Shown: one piece after another, positions 9,583 to 20,175 of the stretch
How positions within the stretch are numbered: position 1 is the stretch's first letter
Layout of the letters: the number at the start of each line of letters is the position of its first letter
Source of the DNA: Citrobacter sp. MGH106
GTDB lineage: Bacteria > Pseudomonadota > Gammaproteobacteria > Enterobacterales > Enterobacteriaceae
Assembly (NCBI RefSeq): GCF_001037495.1
Contig: NZ_KQ089822.1
Location: forward strand, 496,001 to 560,000
Length of the DNA: 64,000 nucleotides
Reading direction: 5' to 3'
Position numbers and translations under genes: made by a program
Notes under the pieces: model-generated
What the model was told of the DNA's origin: nothing
The model's input: only the letters and a program-made list of their open reading frames with translations
Databases searched by the model: none

Positions 9583-10923
9583 ATGACAACACAATCGAGT
9601 CCCGTAATTACCGACATGAAGGTCATCCCGGTGGCCGGGCATGACAGCATGCTGCTTAATATTGGCGGCGCGCACAACGCATATTTTACCCGCAACATCG
9701 TCGTTCTCACCGACAACGCTGGGAATACCGGCGTCGGTGAAGCGCCGGGCGGGGAAGTGATTTATCAGACGCTGGTAGACGCCATCCCGATGGTATTGGG
9801 CAAGGAGGTCGCCCGGCTGAATAAAGTAGTCCAGCAGGTACATAAAGGAAATCAGGCGGCTGACTTTGACACCTTTGGTAAAGGCGCCTGGACCTTTGAG
9901 CTGCGAGTCAACGCGGTGGCGGCGCTGGAAGCTGCGCTGTTGGATCTGCTGGGCAAAGCGCTCAATGTACCGGTCTGCGAACTGTTAGGGCCGGGTAAAC
10001 AGCGCGACGCGGTGACCGTACTTGGCTATTTGTTCTATGTCGGTGATCGCACAAAGACCGATTTACCGTATCTGGAAAGTACTCCGGGTAATCATGAATG
10101 GTATCACCTGCGCCACCAGCAAGCGATGAACAGCGATGCGGTAGTACGTCTGGCAGAAGCGTCGCAGGATCGCTACGGTTTTAAAGATTTCAAACTCAAA
10201 GGCGGTGTGCTGCCAGGTGAGCAGGAAATTGAAACCGCACGTGCGCTGAAAAAACGCTTCCCAGACGCACGTATTACGGTCGATCCCAACGGTGCCTGGC
10301 TACTGGATGAAGCTATCTCGCTGTGTAAAGGGTTGAATGATGTTCTGACCTACGCGGAAGACCCATGTGGTGCGGAACAAGGGTTCTCTGGTCGCGAAGT
10401 GATGGCGGAGTTCCGTCGTGCGACGGGACTGCCTGTCGCGACTAATATGATCGCTACCAACTGGCGTGAAATGGGTCATGCAGTGATGCTCAACTCTGTG
10501 GATATTCCGCTGGCCGATCCGCACTTCTGGACGCTTTCTGGCGCGGTGCGCGTGGCACAGTTGTGCGATGACTGGGGCCTGACCTGGGGTTGCCACTCGA
10601 ATAACCACTTCGATATATCGCTGGCGATGTTTACCCATGTTGGTGCTGCTGCACCGGGCAATCCGACGGCTATCGACACGCACTGGATCTGGCAGGAGGG
10701 TGATTGCCGCCTGACGAAAAATCCACTGGAAATTAAGAACGGAAAAATTGCTGTTCCGGACGCTCCCGGACTGGGTGTGGAACTGGACTGGGATCAGGTA
10801 CAAAAAGCACATGAAGCGTATAAGGCGTTGCCCGGTGGCGCGCGTAATGACGCAGGCCCGATGCAGTATTTGATCCCCGGATGGACTTTTGACCGTAAAC
10901 GTCCCGTTTTCGGCCGTCACTGA
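9583..10923 (+). CDS. gudX: Glucarate dehydratase-related protein
   Basis: Enolase-superfamily paralog of GudD, 446 residues from the ATG at 9583. I chose this start over the in-frame ATG at 9577 because AGGG at 9571-9574 is 8 nt from it but only 2 nt from the other, and MTTQSSPV matches the E. coli N-terminus. Active-site blocks DFKLKGG, DPNGAW, YAEDPCG, HSNNHFD and DTHW are all present, so it is not obviously dead. One visible change is ATNWREMGH where GudD has ATDWRQMGH. Its true role next to GudD is unclear in the literature I know. Confidence 0.94.
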   Translation: MTTQSSPVITDMKVIPVAGHDSMLLNIGGAHNAYFTRNIVVLTDNAGNTGVGEAPGGEVIYQTLVDAIPMVLGKEVARLNKVVQQVHKGNQAADFDTFGKGAWTFELRVNAVAALEAALLDLLGKALNVPVCELLGPGKQRDAVTVLGYLFYVGDRTKTDLPYLESTPGNHEWYHLRHQQAMNSDAVVRLAEASQDRYGFKDFKLKGGVLPGEQEIETARALKKRFPDARITVDPNGAWLLDEAISLCKGLNDVLTYAEDPCGAEQGFSGREVMAEFRRATGLPVATNMIATNWREMGHAVMLNSVDIPLADPHFWTLSGAVRVAQLCDDWGLTWGCHSNNHFDISLAMFTHVGAAAPGNPTAIDTHWIWQEGDCRLTKNPLEIKNGKIAVPDAPGLGVELDWDQVQKAHEAYKALPGGARNDAGPMQYLIPGWTFDRKRPVFGRH

Positions 10924-10943
10924 TTTTGAATAAGGACACAATG

Positions 10944-12284
10944 ATGAGTACACAATTTACTACCCCAGTCGTTACCGCTATGCAGGTTATTCCGGTTGCG
11001 GGTCACGACAGCATGCTGATGAATCTGAGCGGCGCGCATGCCCCATTCTTCACGCGTAATATTGTGATTATCAAAGATAACTCCGGTCATACTGGCGTCG
11101 GTGAAATTCCCGGTGGCGAGAAAATTCGCAAAACCCTGGAAGATGCGATCCCGCTGGTAGTCGGCAAAGCGCTTGGCGAATATAAAAATGTGCTGAATGC
11201 CGTACGCAATACATTTGCCGATCGCGATGCCGGTGGGCGTGGTTTGCAGACCTTCGATCTGCGTACCACTATTCACGTTGTTACCGGGATCGAAGCAGCA
11301 ATGCTGGATCTGCTGGGTCAGCATCTGGGGGTAAACGTGGCCTCTTTGCTGGGCGATGGTCAGCAGCGTAGCGAAGTCGAAATGCTTGGTTATCTGTTCT
11401 TTGTTGGCAACCGTAAAGCGACGCCGTTGCCGTATCAGAGCCAGCCGGATGAGCAATGTGACTGGTATCGTCTGCGTCATGAAGAGGCGATGACTCCGGA
11501 TGCAGTGGTAAGACTGGCAGAAGCGGCGTATGAAAAATATGGTTTCAATGACTTCAAACTGAAAGGCGGTGTGCTGGCAGGGGAAGAAGAGGCTGAATCT
11601 ATTGTTGCGTTGGCGAAACGCTTCCCACAGGCGCGCGTGACGCTGGATCCAAACGGTGCCTGGTCGCTCAATGAAGCGATCAAAATCGGTAAATACCTGA
11701 AAGGCTCGCTGGCCTATGCCGAAGATCCGTGTGGGGCAGAGCAGGGCTTCTCCGGGCGTGAAGTGATGGCAGAATTCCGTCGCGCTACCGGACTGCCGAC
11801 GGCGACCAATATGATCGCGACCGACTGGCGTCAAATGGGACATACGCTGTCTCTGCAATCCGTTGATATTCCGCTGGCGGATCCGCATTTTTGGACTATG
11901 CAGGGTTCCGTACGCGTGGCGCAGATGTGCCATGAGTTTGGCCTGACATGGGGCTCTCACTCCAATAACCACTTTGATATTTCGCTGGCGATGTTTACCC
12001 ATGTAGCAGCGGCGGCACCGGGTAAAATTACGGCTATCGACACTCACTGGATCTGGCAGGAAGGCAACCAGCGTCTGACCAAAGAGCCGTTTGAAATTAA
12101 AGGTGGCATGGTGCAGGTACCTGCGAAACCGGGGCTGGGCGTGGAACTCGATATGGATCAAGTAATGAAAGCGCACGAACTGTACCAGAAACATGGACTG
12201 GGGGCGCGTGACGATGCGATGGGAATGCAGTATCTGATCCCGAACTGGACCTTTGATAATAAACGCCCATGCATGGTGCGCTAA
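10944..12284 (+). CDS. gudD: D-glucarate dehydratase
   Basis: Converts D-glucarate (and L-idarate) to 5-keto-4-deoxy-D-glucarate with Mg2+. It is an enolase-superfamily enzyme of 446 residues, as in E. coli. The start at 10944 (MSTQFTTPV) is 7 nt from AAGGA; in-frame upstream starts at 10926 and 10941 are less well placed. Catalytic blocks: DFKLKGG (KxK base), LDPNGAW and YAEDPCG (metal ligands), HSNNHFD (catalytic His) and DTHW. It is about 20 nt downstream of gudX, and the two genes look like an old tandem duplication. Confidence 0.97.
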   Translation: MSTQFTTPVVTAMQVIPVAGHDSMLMNLSGAHAPFFTRNIVIIKDNSGHTGVGEIPGGEKIRKTLEDAIPLVVGKALGEYKNVLNAVRNTFADRDAGGRGLQTFDLRTTIHVVTGIEAAMLDLLGQHLGVNVASLLGDGQQRSEVEMLGYLFFVGNRKATPLPYQSQPDEQCDWYRLRHEEAMTPDAVVRLAEAAYEKYGFNDFKLKGGVLAGEEEAESIVALAKRFPQARVTLDPNGAWSLNEAIKIGKYLKGSLAYAEDPCGAEQGFSGREVMAEFRRATGLPTATNMIATDWRQMGHTLSLQSVDIPLADPHFWTMQGSVRVAQMCHEFGLTWGSHSNNHFDISLAMFTHVAAAAPGKITAIDTHWIWQEGNQRLTKEPFEIKGGMVQVPAKPGLGVELDMDQVMKAHELYQKHGLGARDDAMGMQYLIPNWTFDNKRPCMVR

Positions 12285-12289
12285 GCGTT

Positions 12290-12313
12290 ATGCCGGTTCT
12301 GACAGGAACCGGC
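12290..12313 (+). other. Stem-loop between gudD and the glycerate kinase gene
   Basis: TGCCGGTTC and GAACCGGCA pair as a 9-bp stem with a 6-base loop. No T-run follows, so transcription probably continues into the kinase gene, whose TAAGGA ribosome-binding site lies just upstream of 12363. It may tune operon expression. Confidence 0.5.
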
Positions 12314-12362
12314 ACTTCTCCTGTTGTATGCTTAACACCGTCAACATGCGTAAGGATGCTTT

Positions 12363-13505
12363 ATGAAAATAGTGATCGCACCGGACTCCTATAAGGAAAG
12401 TTTGAGTGCGCTTGAGGTGGCAACTGCCATTGAGCAGGGGTTTCGTGAAATTTGGCCTGATGCTGATTACGTAAAGATCCCGCTTGCTGATGGTGGCGAG
12501 GGAACGGTTGAAGCAATGGTTGCTGCAACGGCAGGTCGCCTTGTTCATGTTGATGTTACTGGTCCTCTGGGAAGCAATGTTCAGGCATTTTATGGCTTAT
12601 CGGGGGATGCACGTTCCGCGTTTATTGAGATGGCAGCAGCCAGTGGGCTGGAGCTGGTGCCACCGGGTTCACGTGACCCGCTAAAAACGACCTCCTGGGG
12701 TACCGGAGAGCTGATACGTCATGCGCTGGATGCGGGGGTTGAGCATATCATCATCGGGATTGGTGGTAGTGCAACAAACGATGGTGGTGCCGGTATGGTG
12801 CAGGCACTGGGGGCAAGATTACTGGATGAGCAGAATAACGACATTGCACAGGGCGGTATGGGCCTGGAAGCGCTCGCCAGGATTGATATCTCTCAGTTAG
12901 ACGCACGTCTTGCCGAGTGTCGCATCGAAGTGGCATGTGATGTGACCAACCCGCTTACTGGTAAAGAGGGGGCCTCTGCGGTATTTGGTCCGCAAAAAGG
13001 GGCTACACCCGAAGTGATTGCGCGTTTGGATCAGGCGCTAACGCACTATGCGCATTTGATTGACCGCGATCTGAATGTTGAGGTGCTCGAGCTGGCTGGC
13101 GGCGGCGCTGCCGGTGGCATGGGGGCTGCGCTGTATGCGTTTTGTGGCGCTCAGTTACGTTGTGGCATAGAGATCGTAACCGATGCGTTACACCTTGATG
13201 ACTGCGTCGCAGATGCGGATTTAGTGGTGACCGGCGAAGGGCGTATCGACAGCCAGACGATTCATGGCAAAGTGCCGGTCGGTGTGGCAAACGTTGCAAA
13301 GCGTTACAATAAGCCCGTCATTGGTATTGCGGGTAGTCTGACACCGGATGTTGGTGTGGTGCATGAGCATGGTATCGATGCTGTTTTTAGCGTGATTTTT
13401 ACCATTTGTACGCTGGACGAGGCGCTGGATAATGCGAGCGAAAATGTACGGATGACGGCGCGAAATGTGGCTGCAACGCTTAAAGTAGGGCAACAATTAC
13501 GTTGA
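12363..13505 (+). CDS. garK: Glycerate 2-kinase (GarK/GlxK family)
   Basis: Phosphorylates D-glycerate to 2-phosphoglycerate. It has 380 residues, the normal family length. MKIVIAPDSYKESLSA at the N-terminus, GIGGSATNDGGAGM (about residues 136-149) and GEGRIDSQT (about 289-297) are conserved glycerate kinase blocks. Location next to gudD fits the pathway: glucarate, ketodeoxyglucarate, tartronate semialdehyde, glycerate, 2-phosphoglycerate. In E. coli K-12 the kinase is encoded with the gar genes elsewhere, so the symbol is by function. It could equally be labelled glxK. Confidence 0.88.
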   Translation: MKIVIAPDSYKESLSALEVATAIEQGFREIWPDADYVKIPLADGGEGTVEAMVAATAGRLVHVDVTGPLGSNVQAFYGLSGDARSAFIEMAAASGLELVPPGSRDPLKTTSWGTGELIRHALDAGVEHIIIGIGGSATNDGGAGMVQALGARLLDEQNNDIAQGGMGLEALARIDISQLDARLAECRIEVACDVTNPLTGKEGASAVFGPQKGATPEVIARLDQALTHYAHLIDRDLNVEVLELAGGGAAGGMGAALYAFCGAQLRCGIEIVTDALHLDDCVADADLVVTGEGRIDSQTIHGKVPVGVANVAKRYNKPVIGIAGSLTPDVGVVHEHGIDAVFSVIFTICTLDEALDNASENVRMTARNVAATLKVGQQLR

Positions 13506-13513
13506 ATTATTGG

Positions 13514-13544
13514 GCCGGATAAGGTGTTTACGCCGCTATCCGGC
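13514..13544 (+). repeat. REP element
   Basis: GCCGGATA and TATCCGGC form the imperfect palindrome typical of enterobacterial REP sequences, placed between the 3' ends of the converging kinase gene and barA. Confidence 0.8.
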
Positions 13545-13550
13545 GATTTA

Positions 13551-13574
13551 CCCGGCGGCACTAAGCTCGCCGGG
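13551..13574. terminator. Stem-loop between convergent glycerate kinase gene and barA
   Basis: CCCGGCG and CGCCGGG pair across a 10-base loop. Together with the REP beside it, it probably ends both converging transcripts. Only weak T-runs flank it. Confidence 0.5.
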
Positions 13575-13585
13575 TAGTTAAACCG

Positions 13586-16342
13586 TTATCCCAACATCTT
13601 CTTCGCTTCTCGCGCGACGTTATCCATTTCATCAAGAAGCTCTAAAAATTCAGGTTCCAGATCTTCTTCTTTGGTGCCACTGCGCAACTGCTGCTCAATG
13701 AGCTGGCACAGGTTCTTCATACGGGGAACGCCGCTATAGCCGCAGCTGCCGTGCAGTTTGTGAATCAAATCCACCAGGCCTTCGGGATTTTCACCTACCA
13801 GTTGTTCTTCAATTTTGTTACGAACCTCAGGCAGGAAATCGATCAGCATTTGCAGCATATCGCGCGCCAGATCGTTTTTCCCTGCGGCTTGTCTTAATGC
13901 CAGTTGCCAGTCGAGCGTGGTGTTCGGGTTGACGACTGGCTCAAGGGGTTCAACGGCAATCGCCCGGGTCAACGCAACTGCTCCGGGCTTGTAGCGTAAC
14001 AGCAGATTATGCAGCTTATCTTCTTCGATTGGCTTCGCCAGATAATCGTTCATTCCGGCACTGAGTAGCTTCTCTTTTTGACCGGCCATGGCGTGTGCCG
14101 TTACGGCAATAACTGGCGTCTGTTGCTGATGAGGAAGTTGATGGATCAGTTCACAAGCGCGTATACCGTCCATATCCGGCATCTGAATATCCATCAGAAT
14201 CAGATCAAACTGCATCTGCTTGGCGCGATCTACTGCCTGATGTCCGCTGTCACACAGTTCGACGTGCTGCACCTTATCTTCCAGCAATGCGCCGATCAGT
14301 TTGAGGTTCGCCGGATTGTCATCCACAGCCATGACGGTCATGGCAATTTTACTCTCATCCATCAGCAGCAGCTCTGCGCTTTGATTCAGATGACAATACT
14401 CCGTGAGTGCAGGCAGCAAGCGGGTTGAGGTAAGTGGTTTTAACAGACACGCCGCAGCGCCGCCTTGTTTTAATTTCTCCGCGTTAATTTGCGCATGGCA
14501 AGGAAGCGCCAGTAACAGGAAATCTGACATCGCTGCAGCGCTTGCCAGTCGCTCATGCTGCATGGTGAGCGGTTCACGGAAAGTAACGGGTACGCCGAGT
14601 AGCAAAATATCGTAATGATCCGCTGGCAGCGCGGAGAATGACGGGCTGTAAATCACCTCCAGCGGTGTTTCACTTAATATATCCAATGTGCATTGTGCTG
14701 CAGTGGCATTGGGTTCAACGTAGGCCAGCCGTTTACCGACCAGGCAACGGGTTGGTGAGCGTTCACTGAGAACGTTAGGATTGAGATCGAGACTGATATG
14801 AAACCAGAAAGTGGAGCCGCGATTCGGCTGGCTATGGAACGAAATATCCCCACCCATTTCGTTAACCAGTTTTTGTGTAATCACCAGCCCCAGCCCGGTG
14901 CCACCGTGGCGTCGTGAAATACTGGCATCCGCCTGGCGGAAGGCCTGGAACAGACGGGACTGATCTCGTTCCGGAATACCAATGCCGGTATCGCGGATTT
15001 GTACTTCGATTTGTACCTTGGTATTACTGAGGGAGCGTTTCTCGACCAGAATGTCGATATTACCGCTCTCGGTAAATTTGATGGCATTCCCGACCAGATT
15101 GGTAATGACCTGCTGTAAGCGCAGCGGATCGCCGATTACATTGTCTGGCACATCATTCTTAATATTAAGCGTCAGCTCAAGCCCTTTATCATGGGATGAG
15201 TGTGCCAGAAGTGTTACGACATCATCCAGCGTACTGCGCAGAGGAAAGGGGATACTTTCCAGAATCAGCTTACCTGCTTCCAGTTTGGAGAAGTCGAGAA
15301 CGTCATTGATGATAGCCAACAGATTGTTGGCAGAGCGCTCAATCGTATTCAGGTGATCCCGTTGCGTGGTGTTTAACTCAGTTTTTAACGTCAGGCGTGT
15401 AAAACCAATGACGCCATTAAGCGGCGTACGCAGTTCATGCGACATGTTTGCCAGAAACTCAGATTTAATGCGCGCAGCTTCCTGGGCGCGCTTCTTCGCC
15501 AGATCCAGTTCGACGTTCTGAATCTCCATCTGCTCCAGTGTTTCACGCAGGTCGGAGGTGGCCTGATCAATGTTGTGCTGCATCTCTTCATGATAGGCGG
15601 CGAGAGACATCGCCATTGAGTTGATGCCATTCTTCAGCATATCCAGCTCACCCAACATGAATCCTTCTACCCGGCTGTCGAGTTGCCCTCTTCGTATACG
15701 GTCGACGGTATTCACCATGTTGCGGATAGGCCCGGTGACGTCACGCATCAGACGCCAGCCGAAAATTAACGCAATACCAATACAAAACAGCATCATAACG
15801 CTGGAGATGAAGATCTCTTTGTACTGTTGTAGCCGCACTGATTTGAGGTCTAACTCAAGTGCCACGTATCCCAGCATGTTTTTCGTATTTTTCGCATCGC
15901 TAATGGCAGATTCATCCGGAGAATAGCTTTCCGATATAATAGGGGTACGCAGGATCATGATATCCCCGAGCCGGGTAACGCTCAGCTTGCGGGGAAACGG
16001 CTCGCCGGTAGCAAGCTGCATTTCCGATGGATCGAGATGAAAGTTTGATGTGACGAACAATCGGTTATTTTCGTCATAGACAGAAATTGCCCGCACGATA
16101 TCGGAATGGCGGCGGTGCAGCACGCTGATAAGCTGGCCGATGGATTCCCGATTTTGCAAGTTCATGCCATATTCGCTGGAGACAGCAAGTGGCTCAATGA
16201 TGCTGGCACCCGCGTCTTCCAGTTGACGCTGCAAGTCGTTATAGCGGTGCACAACAAAAAAGATACTTAGCAGCAAACCAATCAGGACGGTCGGGGCCAG
16301 GATCAGAATCATCATGCGAGCGCGCAGGCTGTAGTTGGTCAT
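13586..16342 (-). CDS. barA: Hybrid sensor histidine kinase BarA
   Basis: Inner-membrane tripartite sensor kinase, 918 residues as in E. coli. It senses short-chain carboxylates and passes phosphate to UvrY, which activates csrB/csrC (established). Domains in order: membrane segment about 10-31, periplasmic loop, second membrane segment about 175-195, HAMP, HisKA with [13 protein letters not shown] (His near 302), HATPase with DTGIGIP and GGTGLGL, receiver with [13 protein letters not shown] (Asp near 718), and Hpt with [13 protein letters not shown] (His near 861). It is divergent from rlmD with 57 bp between. Its regulatory target csrB lies 7.5 kb away in this window. Confidence 0.97.
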   Translation of the reverse strand: MTNYSLRARMMILILAPTVLIGLLLSIFFVVHRYNDLQRQLEDAGASIIEPLAVSSEYGMNLQNRESIGQLISVLHRRHSDIVRAISVYDENNRLFVTSNFHLDPSEMQLATGEPFPRKLSVTRLGDIMILRTPIISESYSPDESAISDAKNTKNMLGYVALELDLKSVRLQQYKEIFISSVMMLFCIGIALIFGWRLMRDVTGPIRNMVNTVDRIRRGQLDSRVEGFMLGELDMLKNGINSMAMSLAAYHEEMQHNIDQATSDLRETLEQMEIQNVELDLAKKRAQEAARIKSEFLANMSHELRTPLNGVIGFTRLTLKTELNTTQRDHLNTIERSANNLLAIINDVLDFSKLEAGKLILESIPFPLRSTLDDVVTLLAHSSHDKGLELTLNIKNDVPDNVIGDPLRLQQVITNLVGNAIKFTESGNIDILVEKRSLSNTKVQIEVQIRDTGIGIPERDQSRLFQAFRQADASISRRHGGTGLGLVITQKLVNEMGGDISFHSQPNRGSTFWFHISLDLNPNVLSERSPTRCLVGKRLAYVEPNATAAQCTLDILSETPLEVIYSPSFSALPADHYDILLLGVPVTFREPLTMQHERLASAAAMSDFLLLALPCHAQINAEKLKQGGAAACLLKPLTSTRLLPALTEYCHLNQSAELLLMDESKIAMTVMAVDDNPANLKLIGALLEDKVQHVELCDSGHQAVDRAKQMQFDLILMDIQMPDMDGIRACELIHQLPHQQQTPVIAVTAHAMAGQKEKLLSAGMNDYLAKPIEEDKLHNLLLRYKPGAVALTRAIAVEPLEPVVNPNTTLDWQLALRQAAGKNDLARDMLQMLIDFLPEVRNKIEEQLVGENPEGLVDLIHKLHGSCGYSGVPRMKNLCQLIEQQLRSGTKEEDLEPEFLELLDEMDNVAREAKKMLG

Positions 16343-16399
16343 GGAGTTCCGTTATGGGACAATTAGGGTCACACTGTTAAATAGAGAAATATCTCGTCG

Positions 16400-17698
16400 A
16401 TGGCGCAATTCTACTCTGCAAAGCGACGCGTGACGACGCGTCAGATCATAACCGTTACTGTCAATGACCTCGATCCTTTTGGTCAGGGCGTAGCTCGCCA
16501 TAACGGGAAGGCCCTGTTTATACCGGAATTATTGCCCCAGGAAAGCGCCGAGGTCGTAATAACCGAAGATAAAAAACAGTTTGCCCGAGCGCAAGTCAAA
16601 CGTCGCTTAAACGACAGTTCGGATCGTGAAGTGCCACGTTGCCCACATTTCGGTGTGTGTGGCGGCTGCCAGCAGCAGCATGCAAGCATTCATCTGCAGC
16701 AGCGAAGTAAAAGTGCGGCGCTGTCACGTTTGATGAAATGTGAGGTTTCAGAAGTCATTTCTGGCACTCCGTGGGGTTATCGTCGTCGGGCGCGTTTAAG
16801 TCTGAACTATCGACCCAAAGAACAGCAGTTGCAGATGGGATTTCGTCAATCCGGCTCCAGCGACATTATCGATGTGAAGCAATGCCCTGTTTTGGTGCCC
16901 CAACTTGAGGCGCTGCTGCCCGACATCAGGGCGTGCCTGGAGAGTTTGCAAGGGCTTCGGCATCTTGGTCATGTTGAACTGGTGCTGGCGGGTAACGGCA
17001 CCCTGATGATTCTGCGGCATACGGCACCACTAAGTGCAGCCGATAAAGAAAAACTGGAATGCTTTTCGCATTCCCAGGGACTGTCTTTGTTTCTGGCTCC
17101 ACAAAGCGAGATACTTGAATCAATCTCAGGGGAATCGCCCTGGTACGACTCAAATGGACTACGTTTAACCTTCAGCCCGCGTGATTTTATCCAGGTCAAT
17201 GAAGGGGTGAACCAACAAATGGTGGCCCGGGCACTGGAATGGCTGGATGTGCAGCCTGAGGATCGCGTGCTCGATCTGTTCTGCGGTATGGGGAATTTTA
17301 CGCTGCCGCTGGCAGCACGAGCTGCAAGTGTGGTGGGGGTTGAAGGTGTGCCTGCGCTGGTGGAAAAAGGCCGGGAAAATGCACTGAATAATGGATTACA
17401 CAATGTGACATTCTTTCATGAAAACCTTGAGGAAGATGTCACTAGGCAGCCGTGGGCGAAAAATGGGTTCGATAAAGTCCTTCTCGATCCTGCGCGTGCG
17501 GGGGCTGCAGGCGTGATGCAACATATTATAAAATTAAAACCTGGTCGCGTTGTTTATGTATCCTGTAATCCTGCTACGCTGGCTCGTGACAGCGAAGCGT
17601 TACTTAACGCGGGATATGCCATTCAACGACTGGCGATGCTCGATATGTTCCCGCACACTGGACATCTGGAATCAATGGTCCTGTTTGAGCGTTTGTAA
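16400..17698 (+). CDS. rlmD: 23S rRNA (uracil(1939)-C(5))-methyltransferase
   Basis: Methylates U1939 of 23S rRNA with S-adenosylmethionine. It has 432 residues. An N-terminal TRAM domain (about 10-68) is followed by the 4Fe-4S cysteines in [10 protein letters not shown] (about 81-90) with a fourth near CPVLV. The C-terminal methyltransferase domain has [13 protein letters not shown] (SAM loop) and [13 protein letters not shown], which holds the catalytic cysteine. It is upstream of relA; a weak hairpin (17709-17726) separates them. Confidence 0.97.
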   Translation: MAQFYSAKRRVTTRQIITVTVNDLDPFGQGVARHNGKALFIPELLPQESAEVVITEDKKQFARAQVKRRLNDSSDREVPRCPHFGVCGGCQQQHASIHLQQRSKSAALSRLMKCEVSEVISGTPWGYRRRARLSLNYRPKEQQLQMGFRQSGSSDIIDVKQCPVLVPQLEALLPDIRACLESLQGLRHLGHVELVLAGNGTLMILRHTAPLSAADKEKLECFSHSQGLSLFLAPQSEILESISGESPWYDSNGLRLTFSPRDFIQVNEGVNQQMVARALEWLDVQPEDRVLDLFCGMGNFTLPLAARAASVVGVEGVPALVEKGRENALNNGLHNVTFFHENLEEDVTRQPWAKNGFDKVLLDPARAGAAGVMQHIIKLKPGRVVYVSCNPATLARDSEALLNAGYAIQRLAMLDMFPHTGHLESMVLFERL

Positions 17699-17823
17699 TA
17701 AATATTTTACCCGATGAATTTCGGGTTGCATTGAGTCTGTCAGAAGCCAACAAAAATGCAGCCTGAAAGACAGTGGGTATGGCTTGTCGACTTCGACAGG
17801 CCTGGCCCCTTAAGGAGAGGACG

Positions 17824-20058
17824 ATGGTTGCGGTAAGAAGTGCACATATAAATAAAGCTGGTGAGTTTGATCCAAAGAAATGGATCGCGAGTCTCGGGAT
17901 CTCCAGCCAGCAGTCGTGTGAACGCTTAGCCGAAACCTGGGCGTACTGCCTGCAGCAAACACAGGGGCATCCGGATGCGGATCTGCTGCTGTGGCGTGGT
18001 GTGGAAATGGTGGAAATACTCTCTATGTTGAGTATGGATATCGACACACTGCGGGCTGCAATGCTGTTTCCTCTGGCGGATGCCAGCGTGGTTAGCGAAG
18101 ATACTCTGCGTGAAAGCGTAGGCACGTCTATCGTCAATCTTATCCACGGTGTACGCGATATGGCGGCGATCCGCCAGCTTAAAGCAACGCATACCGACTC
18201 AGTCTCATCAGAACAGGTCGATAACGTCCGTCGCATGTTGTTGGCAATGGTGGACGACTTCCGCTGTGTGGTCATCAAACTGGCAGAACGTATTGCGCAC
18301 CTGCGTGAAGTGAAAGACGCACCGGAAGATGAACGTGTACTGGCGGCAAAAGAGTGCACCAATATCTATGCTCCGCTGGCCAACCGTTTAGGGATCGGGC
18401 AGTTAAAATGGGAGCTGGAAGATTACTGCTTCCGCTACCTGCATCCGGAAGAATACAAGCGCATTGCCAAATTGCTGCATGAGCGCCGCATCGATCGCGA
18501 ACACTACATTGATGAGTTCGTCGGACATTTGCGCTCTGAAATGAAAATTGAAGGCGTTAAAGCGGAAGTGTACGGTCGCCCGAAACATATTTACAGCATC
18601 TGGCGCAAAATGCAGAAAAAGCAGTTGGCCTTTGATGAACTGTTCGATGTGCGCGCCGTGCGTATCGTGGCGGAACGTCTGCAGGACTGCTATGCCGCGC
18701 TCGGGATTGTTCATACCCACTATCGCCATCTGCCTGATGAGTTTGATGACTACGTCGCGAATCCGAAACCTAACGGTTACCAGTCAATCCATACGGTTGT
18801 GCTGGGGCCAGGCGGTAAAACCATTGAAATCCAGATCCGTACCAAACAGATGCACGAAGATGCGGAGCTGGGCGTCGCAGCGCACTGGAAGTACAAAGAG
18901 GGCACCGCGTCAGGTGCGGCTCGCTCCGGTCATGAAGATCGGATTGCGTGGCTACGTAAGCTGATCGCCTGGCAGGAAGAGATGGCGGATTCCGGCGAAA
19001 TGCTGGACGAAGTGCGCAGCCAGGTCTTTGACGATCGGGTTTATGTCTTTACGCCAAAAGGTGATGTCGTGGACTTACCCGCTGGCTCCACGCCGCTTGA
19101 TTTTGCCTATCACATTCACAGTGATGTGGGACACCGTTGTATTGGTGCCAAAATTGGTGGACGCATCGTGCCGTTTACCTACCAGCTACAAATGGGTGAT
19201 CAAATTGAAATTATCACCCAGAAGCAGCCAAACCCAAGTCGTGACTGGCTGAACCCTAACCTGGGTTATGTGACTACCAGTCGTGGCCGCTCGAAAATTC
19301 ATGCCTGGTTCCGTAAACAAGACAGGGACAAGAATATTCTGGCCGGAAGACAGATCCTCGATGACGAACTGGCGCATTTGGGCATTAGTCTGAAAGAGGC
19401 TGAAAAACACCTGCTTCCGCGTTACAACTTCAACGAACTTGAGGAACTGCTGGCCGCGATTGGTGGGGGAGATATCCGCCTCAACCAGATGGTGAACTTC
19501 CTGCAATCGCAGTTTAATAAGCCGAGTGCAGCCGAACAAGATGCGGCGGCGCTGAAACAGCTTCAGCAGAAAACGCATGCGCCGCAAAGCCGTCGTAAAG
19601 ATGATGGTCGAGTCGTGGTTGAAGGGGTTGGAAACCTGATGCATCACATCGCTCGCTGCTGCCAGCCGATCCCTGGCGATGAGATCGTTGGATTTATCAC
19701 CCAGGGGCGTGGTATTTCCGTACACCGGGCCGATTGCGAACAACTGGTGGAGCTGCGCTCACATGCGCCGGAACGAATTGTCGACGCGGTGTGGGGCGAG
19801 AGTTATTCTGCCGGGTATTCGCTGGTTGTCCGTGTTCAGGCCAACGATCGTAGCGGCTTATTGCGCGATATCACTACCATTCTGGCTAACGAGAAGGTGA
19901 ACGTGCTGGGTGTTGCCAGCCGTAGTGATACTAAACAGCAGCTTGCTACTATCGATATGACCATCGAAATTTATAACCTGCAGGTGCTCGGGCGCGTACT
20001 CGGCAAGCTCAATCAGGTACCCGATGTGATCGACGCGCGTCGTTTACACGGTGGATAA
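17824..20058 (+). CDS. relA: GTP pyrophosphokinase ((p)ppGpp synthetase I)
   Basis: Makes (p)ppGpp from ATP and GTP/GDP when uncharged tRNA is in the ribosomal A site (stringent response). It has 744 residues from the ATG at 17824, the same as E. coli. The in-frame extension to 17773 is rejected because AAGGAGAGG lies just upstream of 17824. Domains: inactive HD-like hydrolase region, synthetase (about 240-390, with NPKPNGYQSIHT and HWKYKEG), TGS (about 405-470, with VYVFTPKGDVVDLPAG), zinc-finger-like region with RCCQPIPGD, and C-terminal ACT. Followed directly by REP elements and mazG, with no mazEF. Confidence 0.98.
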   Translation: MVAVRSAHINKAGEFDPKKWIASLGISSQQSCERLAETWAYCLQQTQGHPDADLLLWRGVEMVEILSMLSMDIDTLRAAMLFPLADASVVSEDTLRESVGTSIVNLIHGVRDMAAIRQLKATHTDSVSSEQVDNVRRMLLAMVDDFRCVVIKLAERIAHLREVKDAPEDERVLAAKECTNIYAPLANRLGIGQLKWELEDYCFRYLHPEEYKRIAKLLHERRIDREHYIDEFVGHLRSEMKIEGVKAEVYGRPKHIYSIWRKMQKKQLAFDELFDVRAVRIVAERLQDCYAALGIVHTHYRHLPDEFDDYVANPKPNGYQSIHTVVLGPGGKTIEIQIRTKQMHEDAELGVAAHWKYKEGTASGAARSGHEDRIAWLRKLIAWQEEMADSGEMLDEVRSQVFDDRVYVFTPKGDVVDLPAGSTPLDFAYHIHSDVGHRCIGAKIGGRIVPFTYQLQMGDQIEIITQKQPNPSRDWLNPNLGYVTTSRGRSKIHAWFRKQDRDKNILAGRQILDDELAHLGISLKEAEKHLLPRYNFNELEELLAAIGGGDIRLNQMVNFLQSQFNKPSAAEQDAAALKQLQQKTHAPQSRRKDDGRVVVEGVGNLMHHIARCCQPIPGDEIVGFITQGRGISVHRADCEQLVELRSHAPERIVDAVWGESYSAGYSLVVRVQANDRSGLLRDITTILANEKVNVLGVASRSDTKQQLATIDMTIEIYNLQVLGRVLGKLNQVPDVIDARRLHGG

Positions 20059-20071
20059 TTTTTCTTCGTAG

Positions 20072-20144
20072 GCCTGATAAGACGCAATGGCGTCACTATC
20101 AGGCATCATGAAAGCGCCGGATGGCGACGTAAGTCTTATCCGGC
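20072..20144 (+). repeat. Pair of REP elements between relA and mazG
   Basis: Two REP palindromes: GCCTGATA...TATCAGGC at 20072-20104 and GCCGGAT...ATCCGGC at 20116-20144. They fill the position that the mazEF toxin-antitoxin genes occupy in E. coli K-12. Confidence 0.85.
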
Positions 20145-20175
20145 CTGTCTATTGAATCGTTTTCAGGATCTTCAC

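Noticed and set aside
10917-12194. 425-codon minus-strand open frame opposite gudD
   Set aside because: Antisense shadow of a GC-rich, codon-biased gene. The protein is His/Arg/Gln-rich with no family resemblance, while the plus strand matches GudD throughout.
17773-17823. Longer N-terminus for RelA
   Set aside because: AAGGAGAGG directly precedes the ATG at 17824, which gives the exact 744-residue length of E. coli RelA.
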